Below, one piece after another: positions 8,792-16,678 of a stretch of 64,000 bases of DNA (within the stretch, counting starts at the first letter, position 1; every line of letters starts with the position of its first letter). Under the pieces are notes generated by a model. The model had not been told where the DNA came from and made no database searches. It saw only the letters and a program-made list of their open reading frames with translations. Origin of the DNA: Aeromicrobium senzhongii (lineage in GTDB: Bacteria > Actinomycetota > Actinomycetes > Propionibacteriales > Nocardioidaceae); contig NZ_CP060587.1 of NCBI RefSeq assembly GCF_014334735.1, positions 3,070,784 to 3,134,783 of the forward strand, written 5' to 3'. A program made the position numbers and the translations under genes.

Positions 8792-9154
8792 TTGTGAGGT
8801 GGACGTCAAGCATGAGTGACTGTGCGGGGCGTGCTGTCCAGGGAGTTTCGACCCACGGCATCACACCCGCCCACGTCGCCTACGCGGCGCAAGGACGCGG
8901 CGTTCAGTAAGCGACGACGATCCCGGCTCCGTGCCTTCAGGAGAGTTGCTCGCTGTCGCAGAGCTGTCGCGTCGGTATCGAGCTGCAACGAAACTCAGCA
9001 AGAGCGGAGTCTGCCGGCTCGGCCGAGCGGAGGATCAGTTCATCCGCGACGAATGGCCAGCCGAGCGCCCCGAGCTTGTGGCTCATTCTGCGATGATCTC
9101 AGATTCGGCTTGGCAGAGAGGACGATCGAGCTGCCCCGGCCTCGCGCACGGTGC
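8792..9154. other. Intergenic region between the sigma factor and hydrolase genes
   Basis: This 363-base gap separates two genes that converge. I see no gene with convincing codon use. It holds one diverged copy of the dispersed repeat (8977-9027). Confidence 0.5.
8977..9027 (+). repeat. Dispersed repeat, diverged copy E
   Basis: It shares TCGAG-TGCAACGAA with copy A, then after a short insertion GCCGGCTCGG matching copy A's GCCGACTCGG. It lacks the ACAGATCACGC tail, so it is a partial or older copy. Confidence 0.35.
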
Positions 9155-10555
9155 TCAGCAGGGAGGTCTCGCTGTTGAGGCGCACCCCGTGGCCGCCCAG
9201 CGCTGGCGCAGGTAGTCGTTGAACGCGATGCTGATCCGGTGCTTGCTCGACGGCCAGTTCGGCACGTTGAGGGTCTCCGTGGCGCGGCCGTTGCGCTGTT
9301 TCTGGGCCACCTTCACGGTGCCCTTGCCCTGCGGGTCGGCCTGGATGAAGAGGTCGGTGCCACCGATGAACGGGAGGCCCGCGAAGGCCGGCAGCTGGAC
9401 CAGGTTGCTCTCGCCGTCCTTGCCCGCGTCGTAGGCGAAGATGCCGAGCATGCGCTTGGTGCGCGGGGCCGTGGAGGCGTTGAGCACGTTGGTGCCGTTG
9501 ACGGTCAGGGAGTCGCTGCCGGCGCCCTGGTCGCCCCACCACTCCTTGTTCCGCGAGACGGTCACGCTCACGTGGTTGTCGCTCTTGTCCGTGACGGCGT
9601 CGAGACCGGTGCCGGGCTCGGACGTGAGCAGGCGGATCAGACGGTCCGTACGACGGGCGGGCTGGCTGTAGAAGTGGTGCACGTGCCCACTCGGCCGGGT
9701 GATCGCGAACTCGTAGTGCGAGATGCCGTTCGCCAGGAAGGAGAACGAGCCGTCACCGGTGAGCTTCTGGGTGCCGATGGCCTTGCCGATGCGCTGGCCA
9801 GTCCTCGGGTTCACCCGGAACAGCTCCAGCTTCGCGCCGGTCAGACCGACGTTGCTCGGGAACTGCACGGCGCGTCCGGCGAGCTGGATGAGTCCCAGCT
9901 GGAGCGGCACGTCCGTGGTCCGGGGCGCCTTGCCCCGGAAGAACGTGAAGGCCTCGGCGAAGGACTCCTTCGAGGTGACCGTCTCGGTGTGGCCCTGGCC
10001 GGGGAACTGGACGTTCTTGGCGCCCACGACCGTGCGGTCGGGCGACCCCTCGCCCCAGATGGCGAGCGTCTTCACGCCGCCCGGGAGCTCGGATGCCGGG
10101 AGGCCGTCGAGGTTCACGTAGTGCGCGACGCGCCTGGCGCGGGCCGGGTCGCTCTTCAGGTACGTCTGCGACATGTAGGTACCGAGTGAGTGGCCGAGCA
10201 GGTCGACCTTGTCGGCCCCGGTCTTCTTCAGCAGGGCGTCGATCTTGCGGTCGAGCTCGGCGAAGATCTCCGCGGACTTCTGCACCTCGAAGGTGGAGTC
10301 GTAGTCCAGGCCGTCGATGTACGTGGACGGGTAGCCGTTGGCGGCGAACCGCTTGCCCTGGGTCTGGAACTGGTTCGCGGAGCCCTGGGAGCCGTGGACG
10401 AAGACGATGGGACGCAGTGGCTCCTTCCCCGCGACCTTGGGCTTACCCGGTGCCGAAGTCGACTCTGCAGTGGCGGCGACGGCTGCCCCGGGCAGTCCCG
10501 CCGCCATCATTGCCGCGGCGCCGGCCATGGCCCACAACTTGCGCTTCAGTGTCAT
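9155..10555 (-). CDS. Secreted alpha/beta-hydrolase (lipase/esterase-like)
   Basis: A 466-residue exported protein: signal peptide about 1-28 (A-V-A-A-T-A), then a lipase-type hydrolase. The oxyanion strand is V-F-V-H-G (51-55), the nucleophile elbow is G-H-S-L-G (Ser123), and the likely histidine is in G-Q-G-H-T-E. The second half (about 230-466) is a beta-rich extension with no motif I know, probably one or two beta-sandwich modules. Expected to cleave esters outside the cell; the substrate is unknown. Confidence 0.8.
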   Translation of the reverse strand: MTLKRKLWAMAGAAAMMAAGLPGAAVAATAESTSAPGKPKVAGKEPLRPIVFVHGSQGSANQFQTQGKRFAANGYPSTYIDGLDYDSTFEVQKSAEIFAELDRKIDALLKKTGADKVDLLGHSLGTYMSQTYLKSDPARARRVAHYVNLDGLPASELPGGVKTLAIWGEGSPDRTVVGAKNVQFPGQGHTETVTSKESFAEAFTFFRGKAPRTTDVPLQLGLIQLAGRAVQFPSNVGLTGAKLELFRVNPRTGQRIGKAIGTQKLTGDGSFSFLANGISHYEFAITRPSGHVHHFYSQPARRTDRLIRLLTSEPGTGLDAVTDKSDNHVSVTVSRNKEWWGDQGAGSDSLTVNGTNVLNASTAPRTKRMLGIFAYDAGKDGESNLVQLPAFAGLPFIGGTDLFIQADPQGKGTVKVAQKQRNGRATETLNVPNWPSSKHRISIAFNDYLRQRWAATGCASTARPPC

Positions 10556-10881
10556 TGCGCCTCTTCCCCCGAGCGGCGGTCAGTGACCGTCGCGAACCTG
10601 ATTCCAGGACGCTCGCACACTAATGACGCCCTTGAATTGTGGTCAAGGTCACAGTCTGGGATGGGGACGCACCTTCCGCGCACGCCGAGAGGGTGTGCAC
10701 GGAAGTCGGATCCAGGTGAGTTGGGGCCGAGCTCGCACCCTCATTCACCTCGATCTGCGATCAAGGCCCGGTCATCAACCAGTGCGCGAAGTCGCAAGCG
10801 GCCGACTTGGCACAGAACGCTCTCATCTTGGGAAGTATGCGATCTTCGGAATCTGACTAGAGGGCTGACGATGCGTCCCGT
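10556..10881. other. Intergenic region holding repeat copy F
   Basis: A 326-base gap between two leftward genes. It should hold the hydrolase promoter next to 10556. I see no gene; the only recognisable element is repeat copy F (10781-10830). Confidence 0.5.
10781..10830 (+). repeat. Dispersed repeat, copy F
   Basis: AAGCGGCCGACTTGGCACAG matches copy C's AAGCGGCCAACTCTGCACAG at 17 of 20 positions, followed by a similar CGCT...CATCT tail. The head is diverged. Same strand as copies A, B, C and E. Confidence 0.45.
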
Positions 10882-11571
10882 CTAGCGGAAGGCATCACGC
10901 CAGAGCGTCGCCGTTGCGCCGTCGTAGAAGCGTGAGAAGTCGCAGCCTGCGGCGACGGGAACGGACGTTTTGGAAGCATCATCGGGAAGGCCTCCGCTGA
11001 TCAGGAGACGATCGCCGACCGCAAACGGTTCCAACTTCGCAGTCTCAGCAAGGTCGAGATCAGGTCGGAGCACTTCAACGATTGCAGTATCGCCTTGGCC
11101 ACCAGCGAACCACTCTGAAACCGCAAATGTCACAAAGGCGTACACATGGTCGTCTTCACCGCCGGCCTTCTCCGCTGGCGCTATTGAGACGACTTTGCCG
11201 TCAAACGCCATTGGGGAGACGCGTGCCACGTTTGCGGGAGAGTACGGCAGGGTGCAACGCGCGTGGAGATCGCCGGGAATCGCTCCTGCCTTCGTCGGTG
11301 GCGCCACGCTGGCTGGCGTACCGGAGTCACGGACCTGGACTTGCTGTTGATCCCCGAGGCGCATCGCCCAAGTTCCCGTGACGGCGACTGCGACTGCACT
11401 CGCTACCACGGCGAAAGTGACTGTTCGCCGCTGCAGCCTTCGTGTTCGCAGCCTGCTCTGGCCGATTTCGCCGGCTCGCCGGGCGAGATCAGCGACATCG
11501 CCACCTCCCTCAGCACGTTCCGCGTCTTCCGCGAACAACGCTCGCAGGTCATCCTCGAGTGACCGATTCAT
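10882..11571 (-). CDS. Single-pass membrane protein, anti-sigma-factor-like (second locus)
   Basis: A 229-residue protein with a charged cytoplasmic N-terminus (M-N-R-S-L-E-D-D-L-R), one membrane helix (about 50-72) and an outer domain of about 155 residues containing two cysteines (C-T-L-P-Y and G-C-D-F). The topology matches the protein at 7662. The ATG at 11571 lies inside the 3' end of a sigma-factor remnant, so it was the partner gene of that sigma factor. It looks intact although its sigma partner is truncated. Confidence 0.6.
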   Translation of the reverse strand: MNRSLEDDLRALFAEDAERAEGGGDVADLARRAGEIGQSRLRTRRLQRRTVTFAVVASAVAVAVTGTWAMRLGDQQQVQVRDSGTPASVAPPTKAGAIPGDLHARCTLPYSPANVARVSPMAFDGKVVSIAPAEKAGGEDDHVYAFVTFAVSEWFAGGQGDTAIVEVLRPDLDLAETAKLEPFAVGDRLLISGGLPDDASKTSVPVAAGCDFSRFYDGATATLWRDAFR

Positions 11572-11866
11572 GACGTGCCCTTCCCAATCTCTGAATTCGC
11601 AGCGCCTCGAGCGCCCGGGCCGCCAACGAACGGACGGATCCGACCTTGATGCCCATGGCGTCGGCGATGGCGCGGTCATCGAGGTCGTTGTAGTAGCGCA
11701 GTACCAAGGCCTGATCTCGGTGCTCAGGCGCGGGCTGCACGTCACAAAAGCGCACTGTGCCACGCCCCACCTGGGCAGCGACAGCATCGACTCGGAACGC
11801 AGCCCTCGAAAACGCACGGGTCGCCTCGCATGGAAATGCGCTTCGAGTGTGCAATCTTCGCTGCAT
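11549..11866 (-). pseudogene. ECF/SigE-like sigma factor remnant (region 4 only)
   Basis: The last ~60 residues are a clear sigma region 4: Q-A-L-V-L-R-Y-Y-N-D-L, then A-I-A-D-A-M-G-I-K-V-G-S-V-R-S and A-R-A-L-E-A-L-R. Upstream the frame stays open but has no region 2, and neither of the other frames supplies one, so the core-binding half is deleted or scrambled. ATG at 11866 falls within the inverted repeat unit D. It overlaps the downstream membrane-protein gene by 23 bases. Probably non-functional; a region-4-only DNA-binding protein is a less likely alternative. Confidence 0.6.
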
Positions 11867-11916
11867 CTCTCGACAGATCGATCCTCCTGTCGGAATGCAA
11901 CGTAGATCGCACAAGA
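11851..11916. repeat. Inverted pair of the dispersed repeat head (units D and B)
   Basis: Two head-to-head copies of the repeat head. The left arm, 11850-11877, reads GTGCAATCTTCGCTGCATCT then CTCGACAG. The right arm, about 11887-11912, reads CTGTCGGAATGCAACGTAGA then TCGCAC. They are separated by about 9 bases. The arrangement is that of a divergent operator or promoter, at the 5' end of the sigma remnant. Confidence 0.5.
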
Positions 11917-11951
11917 GCTCGCGACGAACTCGGCACAAACCGCGCTGATCC
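11892..11951 (+). repeat. Dispersed ~60-bp repeat, copy B
   Basis: Gapless alignment to copy A gives about 71% identity. It has the GGAATGCAACGTAGATCGCA head, an ACTCGGCACA centre and a CGCTGATC tail. A further short look-alike (CTCGAGTGCAATGTAG) follows at 11955-11970. Confidence 0.5.
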
Positions 11952-12073
11952 CCGCTCGAGTGCAATGTAGGCGCTTAGGCTGACCGAATGACCCGCCCTC
12001 TCAGCGAGCGCGCTGCCTGTGATGCGTGAGCCAATGTTCCTTTAGCGCCAGCCGGGCTGCTGGGGTGGCGACA

Positions 12074-12277
12074 GTGAAGCGAGTCATCGCCCTCGAGAAC
12101 CAGGTGGCCGCCCTGCGGGACAAGGTCGCCGAGCTGCAGGCGGAGCTGGCCGAGGCCCGCGCGCCCCAGAACCTGCCGCCCTCTACTCCCAGCGGTCGCT
12201 CGCCCCGTGGCGGCGTCACTGACCTGCGCCACCCCGCGACGTGCGGGACTCAGGACCTTCCGTCCGACTCACGCTGA
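12074..12277 (+). CDS. Small coiled-coil protein (67 aa), tentative
   Basis: A GTG start with GGGGTGG 7 bases upstream opens a 67-residue frame whose first 30 residues form a heptad-like helix (K-R-V-I-A-L-E-N-Q-V-A-A-L-R-D-K-V-A-E-L), followed by a Ser/Pro/Arg tail. The coiled coil looks genuine, but the frame's last 28 bases overlap the convergent membrane-protein gene and no family is recognised. Confidence 0.4.
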   Translation: MKRVIALENQVAALRDKVAELQAELAEARAPQNLPPSTPSGRSPRGGVTDLRHPATCGTQDLPSDSR

Positions 12278-12699
12278 TTCCAAAGACTGGTGATCGCGAC
12301 GACGGCGGTGCCGGTCGCAGGAACGATGACCGCCGCAGTGCCGATCCAGACGATCGTCAGGTCGAAGTCCTTGCCGCCCTGGGACAGCCACAGGGCGCTG
12401 CCGAGCAGGATCAGCGCGGCGATGATCGAGTCACGTGCCGCCGCCACCAGCATCGCGAGATCTGCGGCCGTGCGAGCATCGCGGATCTTGCGGTACAACC
12501 CCAGCAGCGCTGCCAGGGCCACGAGCGCGGCGGTCCCGCCGAGGACGCCGAAGGCCAAGCCGTAGCCGGCCGACCCGCTGGCGGCCACGTCGGTCAGGAT
12601 CAGGCCTCCCGCCCACGCCAGCCCTGCGATCGCCGCTAGGAACAGCAGACCCAGCACGAGCAGGAGTGCTTGCGACCACACGGCGAGCCAAGACGTCAT
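12250..12699 (-). CDS. Hypothetical four-helix membrane protein
   Basis: A 149-residue protein with about four membrane helices (near 7-30, 41-64, 84-104 and 112-135) joined by short charged loops (L-Y-R-K-I-R-D-A-R-T). ATG at 12699 gives a normal N-terminus; the frame opens 10 codons further upstream. The family is not recognised. It lies in the accessory stretch between the sigma remnant and dnaB. Confidence 0.6.
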   Translation of the reverse strand: MTSWLAVWSQALLLVLGLLFLAAIAGLAWAGGLILTDVAASGSAGYGLAFGVLGGTAALVALAALLGLYRKIRDARTAADLAMLVAAARDSIIAALILLGSALWLSQGGKDFDLTIVWIGTAAVIVPATGTAVVAITSLWNQRESDGRS

Positions 12700-12761
12700 G
12701 CGGGATGCTCTCACGAAACCGGGGTTCACAGGCCTCGGACGCGTGGCTAGGAGTCCCCCAG

Positions 12762-12991
12762 TCAGTCACCGATTGCAAAGCCTTGGACACCGCCGCAGCG
12801 GGCGCACTCGACGGCGTCGCACCAGGCATGCTGCTGAAGGTCACCTGGTCGTCGTTGCACCCGCAGTACCAGCACCGCGGTCCGCTGGCAGGGCGATGGT
12901 CGGCATCCTCAAAATGGACCCACTCGCCAAGCCGGCCGGGCGCGCTCGAGACTGCCCGGATGGCGTGCACGGCATCCCGCAGTTCATACAC
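12762..12991 (-). pseudogene. Frameshifted zinc-ribbon-like protein
   Basis: One frame from GTG at 12991 encodes a protein-like stretch ending P-R-C-W-Y-C-G-C-N-D-D-Q-V. A second frame then continues L-Q-Q-H-A-W-C-D-A-V-E-C-A-R-C-G-G-V and closes with a stop at 12762. Joined by a shift near 12835, the two give a CxxC...CxxC ribbon of about 75 residues. In the first frame the protein instead runs on into the antisense of the neighbouring membrane gene, which is implausible. The call rests on amino-acid character only. Confidence 0.4.
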
Positions 12992-13052
12992 CGATCAGGG
13001 CGTCGTGGTTTGCTTTCTAGGACATCCGAGCGCTTGCCCAGCGGCTGTCTAG

Positions 13053-13112
13053 AAGCAATGAACTTCGCACGGGATCAAGCGGCCAACTCTGCACAGATCA
13101 CGCTCAATCTGG
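13053..13112 (+). repeat. Dispersed ~60-bp repeat, copy C
   Basis: It shares the GCAC-G-GA, AAGCGGCC-ACT and GCACAGATCACGCT blocks with copies A and F. The head is shortened (GCAATGAACTTCGCAC). Of the roughly 800 bases between the four-helix gene and dnaB, this, the frameshifted gene and one doubtful frame are all I can identify. Confidence 0.5.
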
Positions 13113-13418
13113 ACCGCGCGCAATCTTCGAAGGGGCGCTATGCGTGCGCGTTGACGCTGCTGGGGTTCCAGTTCGCCCGTCACTGCCTACGGCTGGAATC
13201 CAACGCCGATACGACATGAAACTGCACGGGCATTGAGAGCACCCCACGACAAGCAGCACCGTCACAACCAACTCGCTCAAGGGCGACGGCCAAGCCGGAG
13301 CGGTGACGATGCCTCCAACGAGCAACGAAACCCAAACACTCGACACGGCGAGGTACCGGCGGATGATTGGCGGGCGGCCAAAGAAAAACGCCGCAACGGG
13401 GACCACGTAGGACCGCAC
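13104..13418 (-). CDS. Doubtful small membrane protein
   Basis: A 104-residue frame from a GTG start. It holds two hydrophobic stretches (Y-L-A-V-S-S-V-W-V-S-L-L-V-G-G-I and L-V-V-T-V-L-L-V-V-G) separated by a Pro-rich turn, then a tail that reads like non-coding sequence across repeat copy C. The hydrophobic half could be a real two-helix protein or gene fragment; the ribosome site is poor. Confidence 0.25.
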   Translation of the reverse strand: MRSYVVPVAAFFFGRPPIIRRYLAVSSVWVSLLVGGIVTAPAWPSPLSELVVTVLLVVGCSQCPCSFMSYRRWIPAVGSDGRTGTPAASTRTHSAPSKIARGPD

Positions 13419-13543
13419 TCCACGCCCCCCCTCTTGGCCAGCGCACGCTACAGATGCACCAGCGTTCCAGAAGGAGAAACAGTCAGCGGTGCTTTTAATG
13501 AACCAACCTCGTTTGTATGAAGTTCGCTGCAGCTCGACAGGGA

Positions 13544-14956
13544 TCAGGCGAAGTCGGCACCCGATGCGCCGCCGCCGGCGCCTTCGGGCTCGCGCGCCAT
13601 CGGGGTGAAGCGCGAGTAGTGGCCCTGGAAGGACACGGCGACCTTGTTGACCGGGCCGGAACGGTTCTTGGCCACGATGATGTCGGCCTCGCCGGGGCGC
13701 TCGGACTCGCCGGCTCCGTGGGCGTCGGGACGGTTCAGCAGCATGACGATGTCGGCGTCTTGCTCGATCGAGCCGGACTCACGCAGGTCGGAGATCTGCG
13801 GGGTCTTGTCGGTGCGCTGCTCGGAGCCACGGTTCAACTGGCTGATCGCGACCACGGGGACGCCGAGTTCCTTGGCCAGCAGCTTGATCTGGCGGGAGAA
13901 CTCCGAGACCTCGACCTGACGGTTCTCGACCTTCTTGCCCGAGGTCATCAGCTGCAGGTAGTCGAGCACCACGAAGTCGAGGCCGTGCTGCTTCTTGATG
14001 CGCCGGGCCTTCGAGCGGATCTCGGGCATCGTCATGTTCGGGCTGTCGTCGATGATGATCGGCGCGGCCTGCACGGTGGCCATCGCCCGGCCGATCGCGT
14101 CCCAGTCACGGCTGGACATCGAGCCGGCGCGCATGTGGTGGATGGCGACCTTGGCCTCGGCGGACAGCAGACGCATGGCGATCTCCGAGCCGGTCATTTC
14201 CAAGCTGAAGATGGCCGAGGTGAGTCCCTGGCGGATCGAGGCGTTGCGGACGAAGTCCAGGCCGAGGGTCGACTTGCCGACGCCGGGTCGCGCCGCGACG
14301 ACGATCATCTGGCCGGGCTTGAAGCCCGTGGTGAGGCGATCGAGGTCGGGGAAGCCCGACATCACGCCGTGCACCTCGCCGGAACGCGTCTCGAGCTCCT
14401 CGAGCTCGTCGATCGTGTACGACATCAGGTCGGACAGGACGTTGTAGTCCTCGCCGGACTTGGTGCCGTCGACGTCCAGGACCGCCTTCTGCGCGCGGTC
14501 GACGATGTCCTGGATCTCGCCCGTACCGGACTGGCCCAGCTGGGCGACCTGCTGGCCGACCTCGACGAGGCGCCGCAGCACGGCCTTCTCGTGGACGATT
14601 TCGGCGTAGTAGTCGACGTTGGCGGCGATCGGCACGCCCTGGACCAGGTCGTGCAGGTAGGCCGCGCCGCCGATGCGGGCGATCTCGCCCCGGCGGGTCA
14701 GCTCGGCCGCGACGGTGATCGCGTCGGCCGGCTCGCCGCGACCGGACAGGTCGCAGATGACGTCGAAGATCAGCTCGTGGGCGGGGCGGTAGAAGTCACG
14801 GCTCTCGAGCAGGTCGGTGGCCGGGTCGATCGCGTTCTTCGACAGCAGCATCGCGCCGAGAACACTCTGCTCGGCCGCCATGTCCTGGGGCGGAACGTAG
14901 CCCGATCCCGCGGAGTCCGATGGATGTTCGGACTCATACAGATCGGTAACGCTCAC
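13544..14956 (-). CDS. dnaB: Replicative DNA helicase DnaB
   Basis: A 470-residue hexameric replicative helicase of normal length. The N-terminal primase-interacting domain (about 20-125, P-P-Q-D-M-A-A-E-Q-S-V-L-G-A-M) precedes a RecA-type ATPase domain with Walker A A-R-P-G-V-G-K-S-T, Walker B F-V-V-L-D-Y-L-Q-L-M, the S-Q-L-N-R-G-S-E-Q-R loop and D-L-R-E-S-G-S-I-E-Q-D-A-D. It has no intein, although many actinobacterial DnaBs carry one near the Walker A. It lies some 4 kb downstream of rplI in the opposite reading context and next to a DnaA-box cluster. Confidence 0.97.
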   Translation of the reverse strand: MSVTDLYESEHPSDSAGSGYVPPQDMAAEQSVLGAMLLSKNAIDPATDLLESRDFYRPAHELIFDVICDLSGRGEPADAITVAAELTRRGEIARIGGAAYLHDLVQGVPIAANVDYYAEIVHEKAVLRRLVEVGQQVAQLGQSGTGEIQDIVDRAQKAVLDVDGTKSGEDYNVLSDLMSYTIDELEELETRSGEVHGVMSGFPDLDRLTTGFKPGQMIVVAARPGVGKSTLGLDFVRNASIRQGLTSAIFSLEMTGSEIAMRLLSAEAKVAIHHMRAGSMSSRDWDAIGRAMATVQAAPIIIDDSPNMTMPEIRSKARRIKKQHGLDFVVLDYLQLMTSGKKVENRQVEVSEFSRQIKLLAKELGVPVVAISQLNRGSEQRTDKTPQISDLRESGSIEQDADIVMLLNRPDAHGAGESERPGEADIIVAKNRSGPVNKVAVSFQGHYSRFTPMAREPEGAGGGASGADFA

Positions 14957-15119
14957 GGCACTCCTCGACGTGATCGGCAGCTGGGTTTGAAACTACGTGT
15001 GAGGTCCGACAGAACCGACTTCCCCTCGGTTCTGGTGTTCCCTTCCGGTGACCATACGGGGCCCCGGCACGCGGGTACAGACGGTCATGCACACGGGGTG
15101 TGCAGAAGTCACGCAAACC

Positions 15120-15312
15120 TGTGGAAAACGCCGGTCGCGCGTGTGCACAGCCGGTGGATCACCCTGTGGACAATCGCGTGTGGCGCAGGTCACAAGCGCC
15201 TCTGACCTGCGCAAACGTGAGTCACAAGGTGTGGAGTTGTGATAGCCGGGTGTGATTTTCGTGGATCGGGTTATCCACGGGCGTGTCGCAAGCGAGGGCC
15301 GACTTGTCGACA
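15120..15312. promoter_or_regulatory. Cluster of DnaA-box-like sites upstream of dnaB
   Basis: The 392-base gap between dnaB and the MATE gene holds TGTGGACAA at 15165-15173 (exact reverse complement of TTGTCCACA), TGTGGAAAA at 15120-15128 and TTATCCACG at 15271-15279 (one mismatch each to a DnaA box). It also holds CGTGGAT at 15260, forming an inverted pair with the previous site, and TTGTCGACA at 15304. Such density is unlikely outside origins and DnaA-controlled regions. It could tie dnaB expression to DnaA or titrate DnaA. Confidence 0.5.
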
Positions 15313-15336
15313 AATTCACCTCACTGGTCACAGCGG

Positions 15337-15342
15337 TATCGT
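15337..15342 (+). promoter_or_regulatory. Leaderless-type -10 element of the MATE gene
   Basis: TATCGT ends 6 bases before the GTG at 15349, with no ribosome site. This is the spacing of actinobacterial leaderless promoters and supports that start. Confidence 0.45.
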
Positions 15343-15348
15343 CGCCCC

Positions 15349-16656
15349 GTGCGGATCTCCTCTCTCGACCGTCGAATCCTCGCGATCACGGTCCCGGCCT
15401 TCGCCGCGCTGATCTGCGAGCCCCTCATGCTGATGGCCGACACCGCCATCGTGGGTCACCTCGGCCGGGCCGAGCTGGCCGCGCTCGGGGCCGCCTCCAC
15501 GGTCTTGTCGACCATCGTCGGGCTGTGCGTCTTCCTGGCCTACGGCAGCACCGCCACGGTCGCCCGGCACCAGGGCGCCGGGGAGCCCCGCCGGGCCCTG
15601 GAGGCGGCCCTGGGAGGCGTCTGGTTGGCCTTGCTGATCGGCCTCGTGCTCGGTGCCTTCACGTCGGTGGCCGCGCGGCCGATGGCCCGGGCACTGTCCA
15701 GCTCGCCCGCGGTCGCGGACCTCACCACCGAGTACCTGAGGATCGCCGCCGCGAGCATCCCCGCCGTGCTGCTCGTCCTGGCCGCCACCGGCGCCCTGCG
15801 CGGGGTGTTGGACCTGCGCACGCCCCTGGTCGTGATGGTCGCGGCGAACGTCCTGAACGTGGTGCTGACGGTCGCGCTGGTCTACGGGGCGGGCCTGGAC
15901 CTGCGCGGCGCCGCCCTCGGCCTGGTGCTGGCCCAGTGGGCCGCCGCCCTCGCTCTCGTGGCCCAGGTCCTGCGCCGAAGCCGCGAGACCGAGGCCTCGC
16001 CCCGCCTGCGGTGGGACGACGTCGCCCGCGCCGCGCGCGAGGGCGTCCCCCTGCTGTTGCGCACGCTGAGCCTGCGCGCCGTCCTGCTGCTGGCCACCCT
16101 CGTCGCGGCCGGGTTCGGCGACGCCTCGCTCGCCGCGCACCAGATCGCCACCACCCTGGTCATGTTCCTGGCGTTCGCGCTCGACGCCTTCGCGATCGCG
16201 GCGCAGACGCTGACGGGTCACTCGCTCGGGGCCGGCGACGCCGAGGGCACCCGTCACGTCACGCGACGGGTCATCGCCTGGGGGCTCGGCTTCGGCATCG
16301 TCGCCGGCGCTCTGCTGGCGTTGACCGCGCCGTGGGTCGCGCGTGCCTTCACCCCCGACGCGGACGTGCGCGCGGCCGCGGTGCCCGCCCTCCTGCTGGT
16401 CGCGCTCATCCAGCCGATCTCGGGGGTCGTGTTCGTGCTGGACGGCGTGCTGATCGGCGCCGGGGACGGCGTGTACCTGGCATGGGCCAGTCTGATCACG
16501 CTGCTGATCTACGCGCCGGTGGCGCTGCTGATCCGGGCGACGGACGCCGGCTTCACCTGGTTGTGGGCCGCGTACGCGCTGTTCCAGGCCACGCGGTGGG
16601 TGACGCTGTGGCTGCGCCAGCGCAGTGACCGCTGGCTCGTGCTCGGCTCGACCTGA
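15349..16656 (+). CDS. MATE-family efflux transporter
   Basis: A 435-residue protein with about 12 membrane helices in two homologous halves, beginning S-S-L-D-R-R-I-L-A-I-T-V-P-A and containing the MATE signature A-D-T-A-I-V-G-H-L-G (about 31-40). These are cation-coupled antiporters that expel drugs or organic cations; DinF/NorM-type relatives are likely. The frame is open to 15283, but GTG 15349 places the conserved N-terminus correctly and follows a leaderless -10. It converges on the siderophore-interacting gene. Confidence 0.9.
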   Translation: MRISSLDRRILAITVPAFAALICEPLMLMADTAIVGHLGRAELAALGAASTVLSTIVGLCVFLAYGSTATVARHQGAGEPRRALEAALGGVWLALLIGLVLGAFTSVAARPMARALSSSPAVADLTTEYLRIAAASIPAVLLVLAATGALRGVLDLRTPLVVMVAANVLNVVLTVALVYGAGLDLRGAALGLVLAQWAAALALVAQVLRRSRETEASPRLRWDDVARAAREGVPLLLRTLSLRAVLLLATLVAAGFGDASLAAHQIATTLVMFLAFALDAFAIAAQTLTGHSLGAGDAEGTRHVTRRVIAWGLGFGIVAGALLALTAPWVARAFTPDADVRAAAVPALLLVALIQPISGVVFVLDGVLIGAGDGVYLAWASLITLLIYAPVALLIRATDAGFTWLWAAYALFQATRWVTLWLRQRSDRWLVLGST

Positions 16657-16678
16657 GGCGCGAGCGGCCGGGGAGCCG

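Noticed and set aside
8816..9178. Arg-rich 120-residue frame downstream of the sigma factor
   Set aside because: No ribosome site, atypical composition and overlap with the 3' end of the hydrolase gene.
7262..13543. Accessory patch as a prophage or transposon
   Set aside because: No integrase, transposase, terminal repeats or phage structural genes were found; only decayed genes and short repeats.
13544..14956. Intein in DnaB
   Set aside because: The helicase is of normal length and the Walker A region is uninterrupted.
15120..15312. A second replication origin
   Set aside because: No AT-rich unwinding stretch next to the boxes, and the real origin is expected at dnaA-dnaN beyond the right edge.
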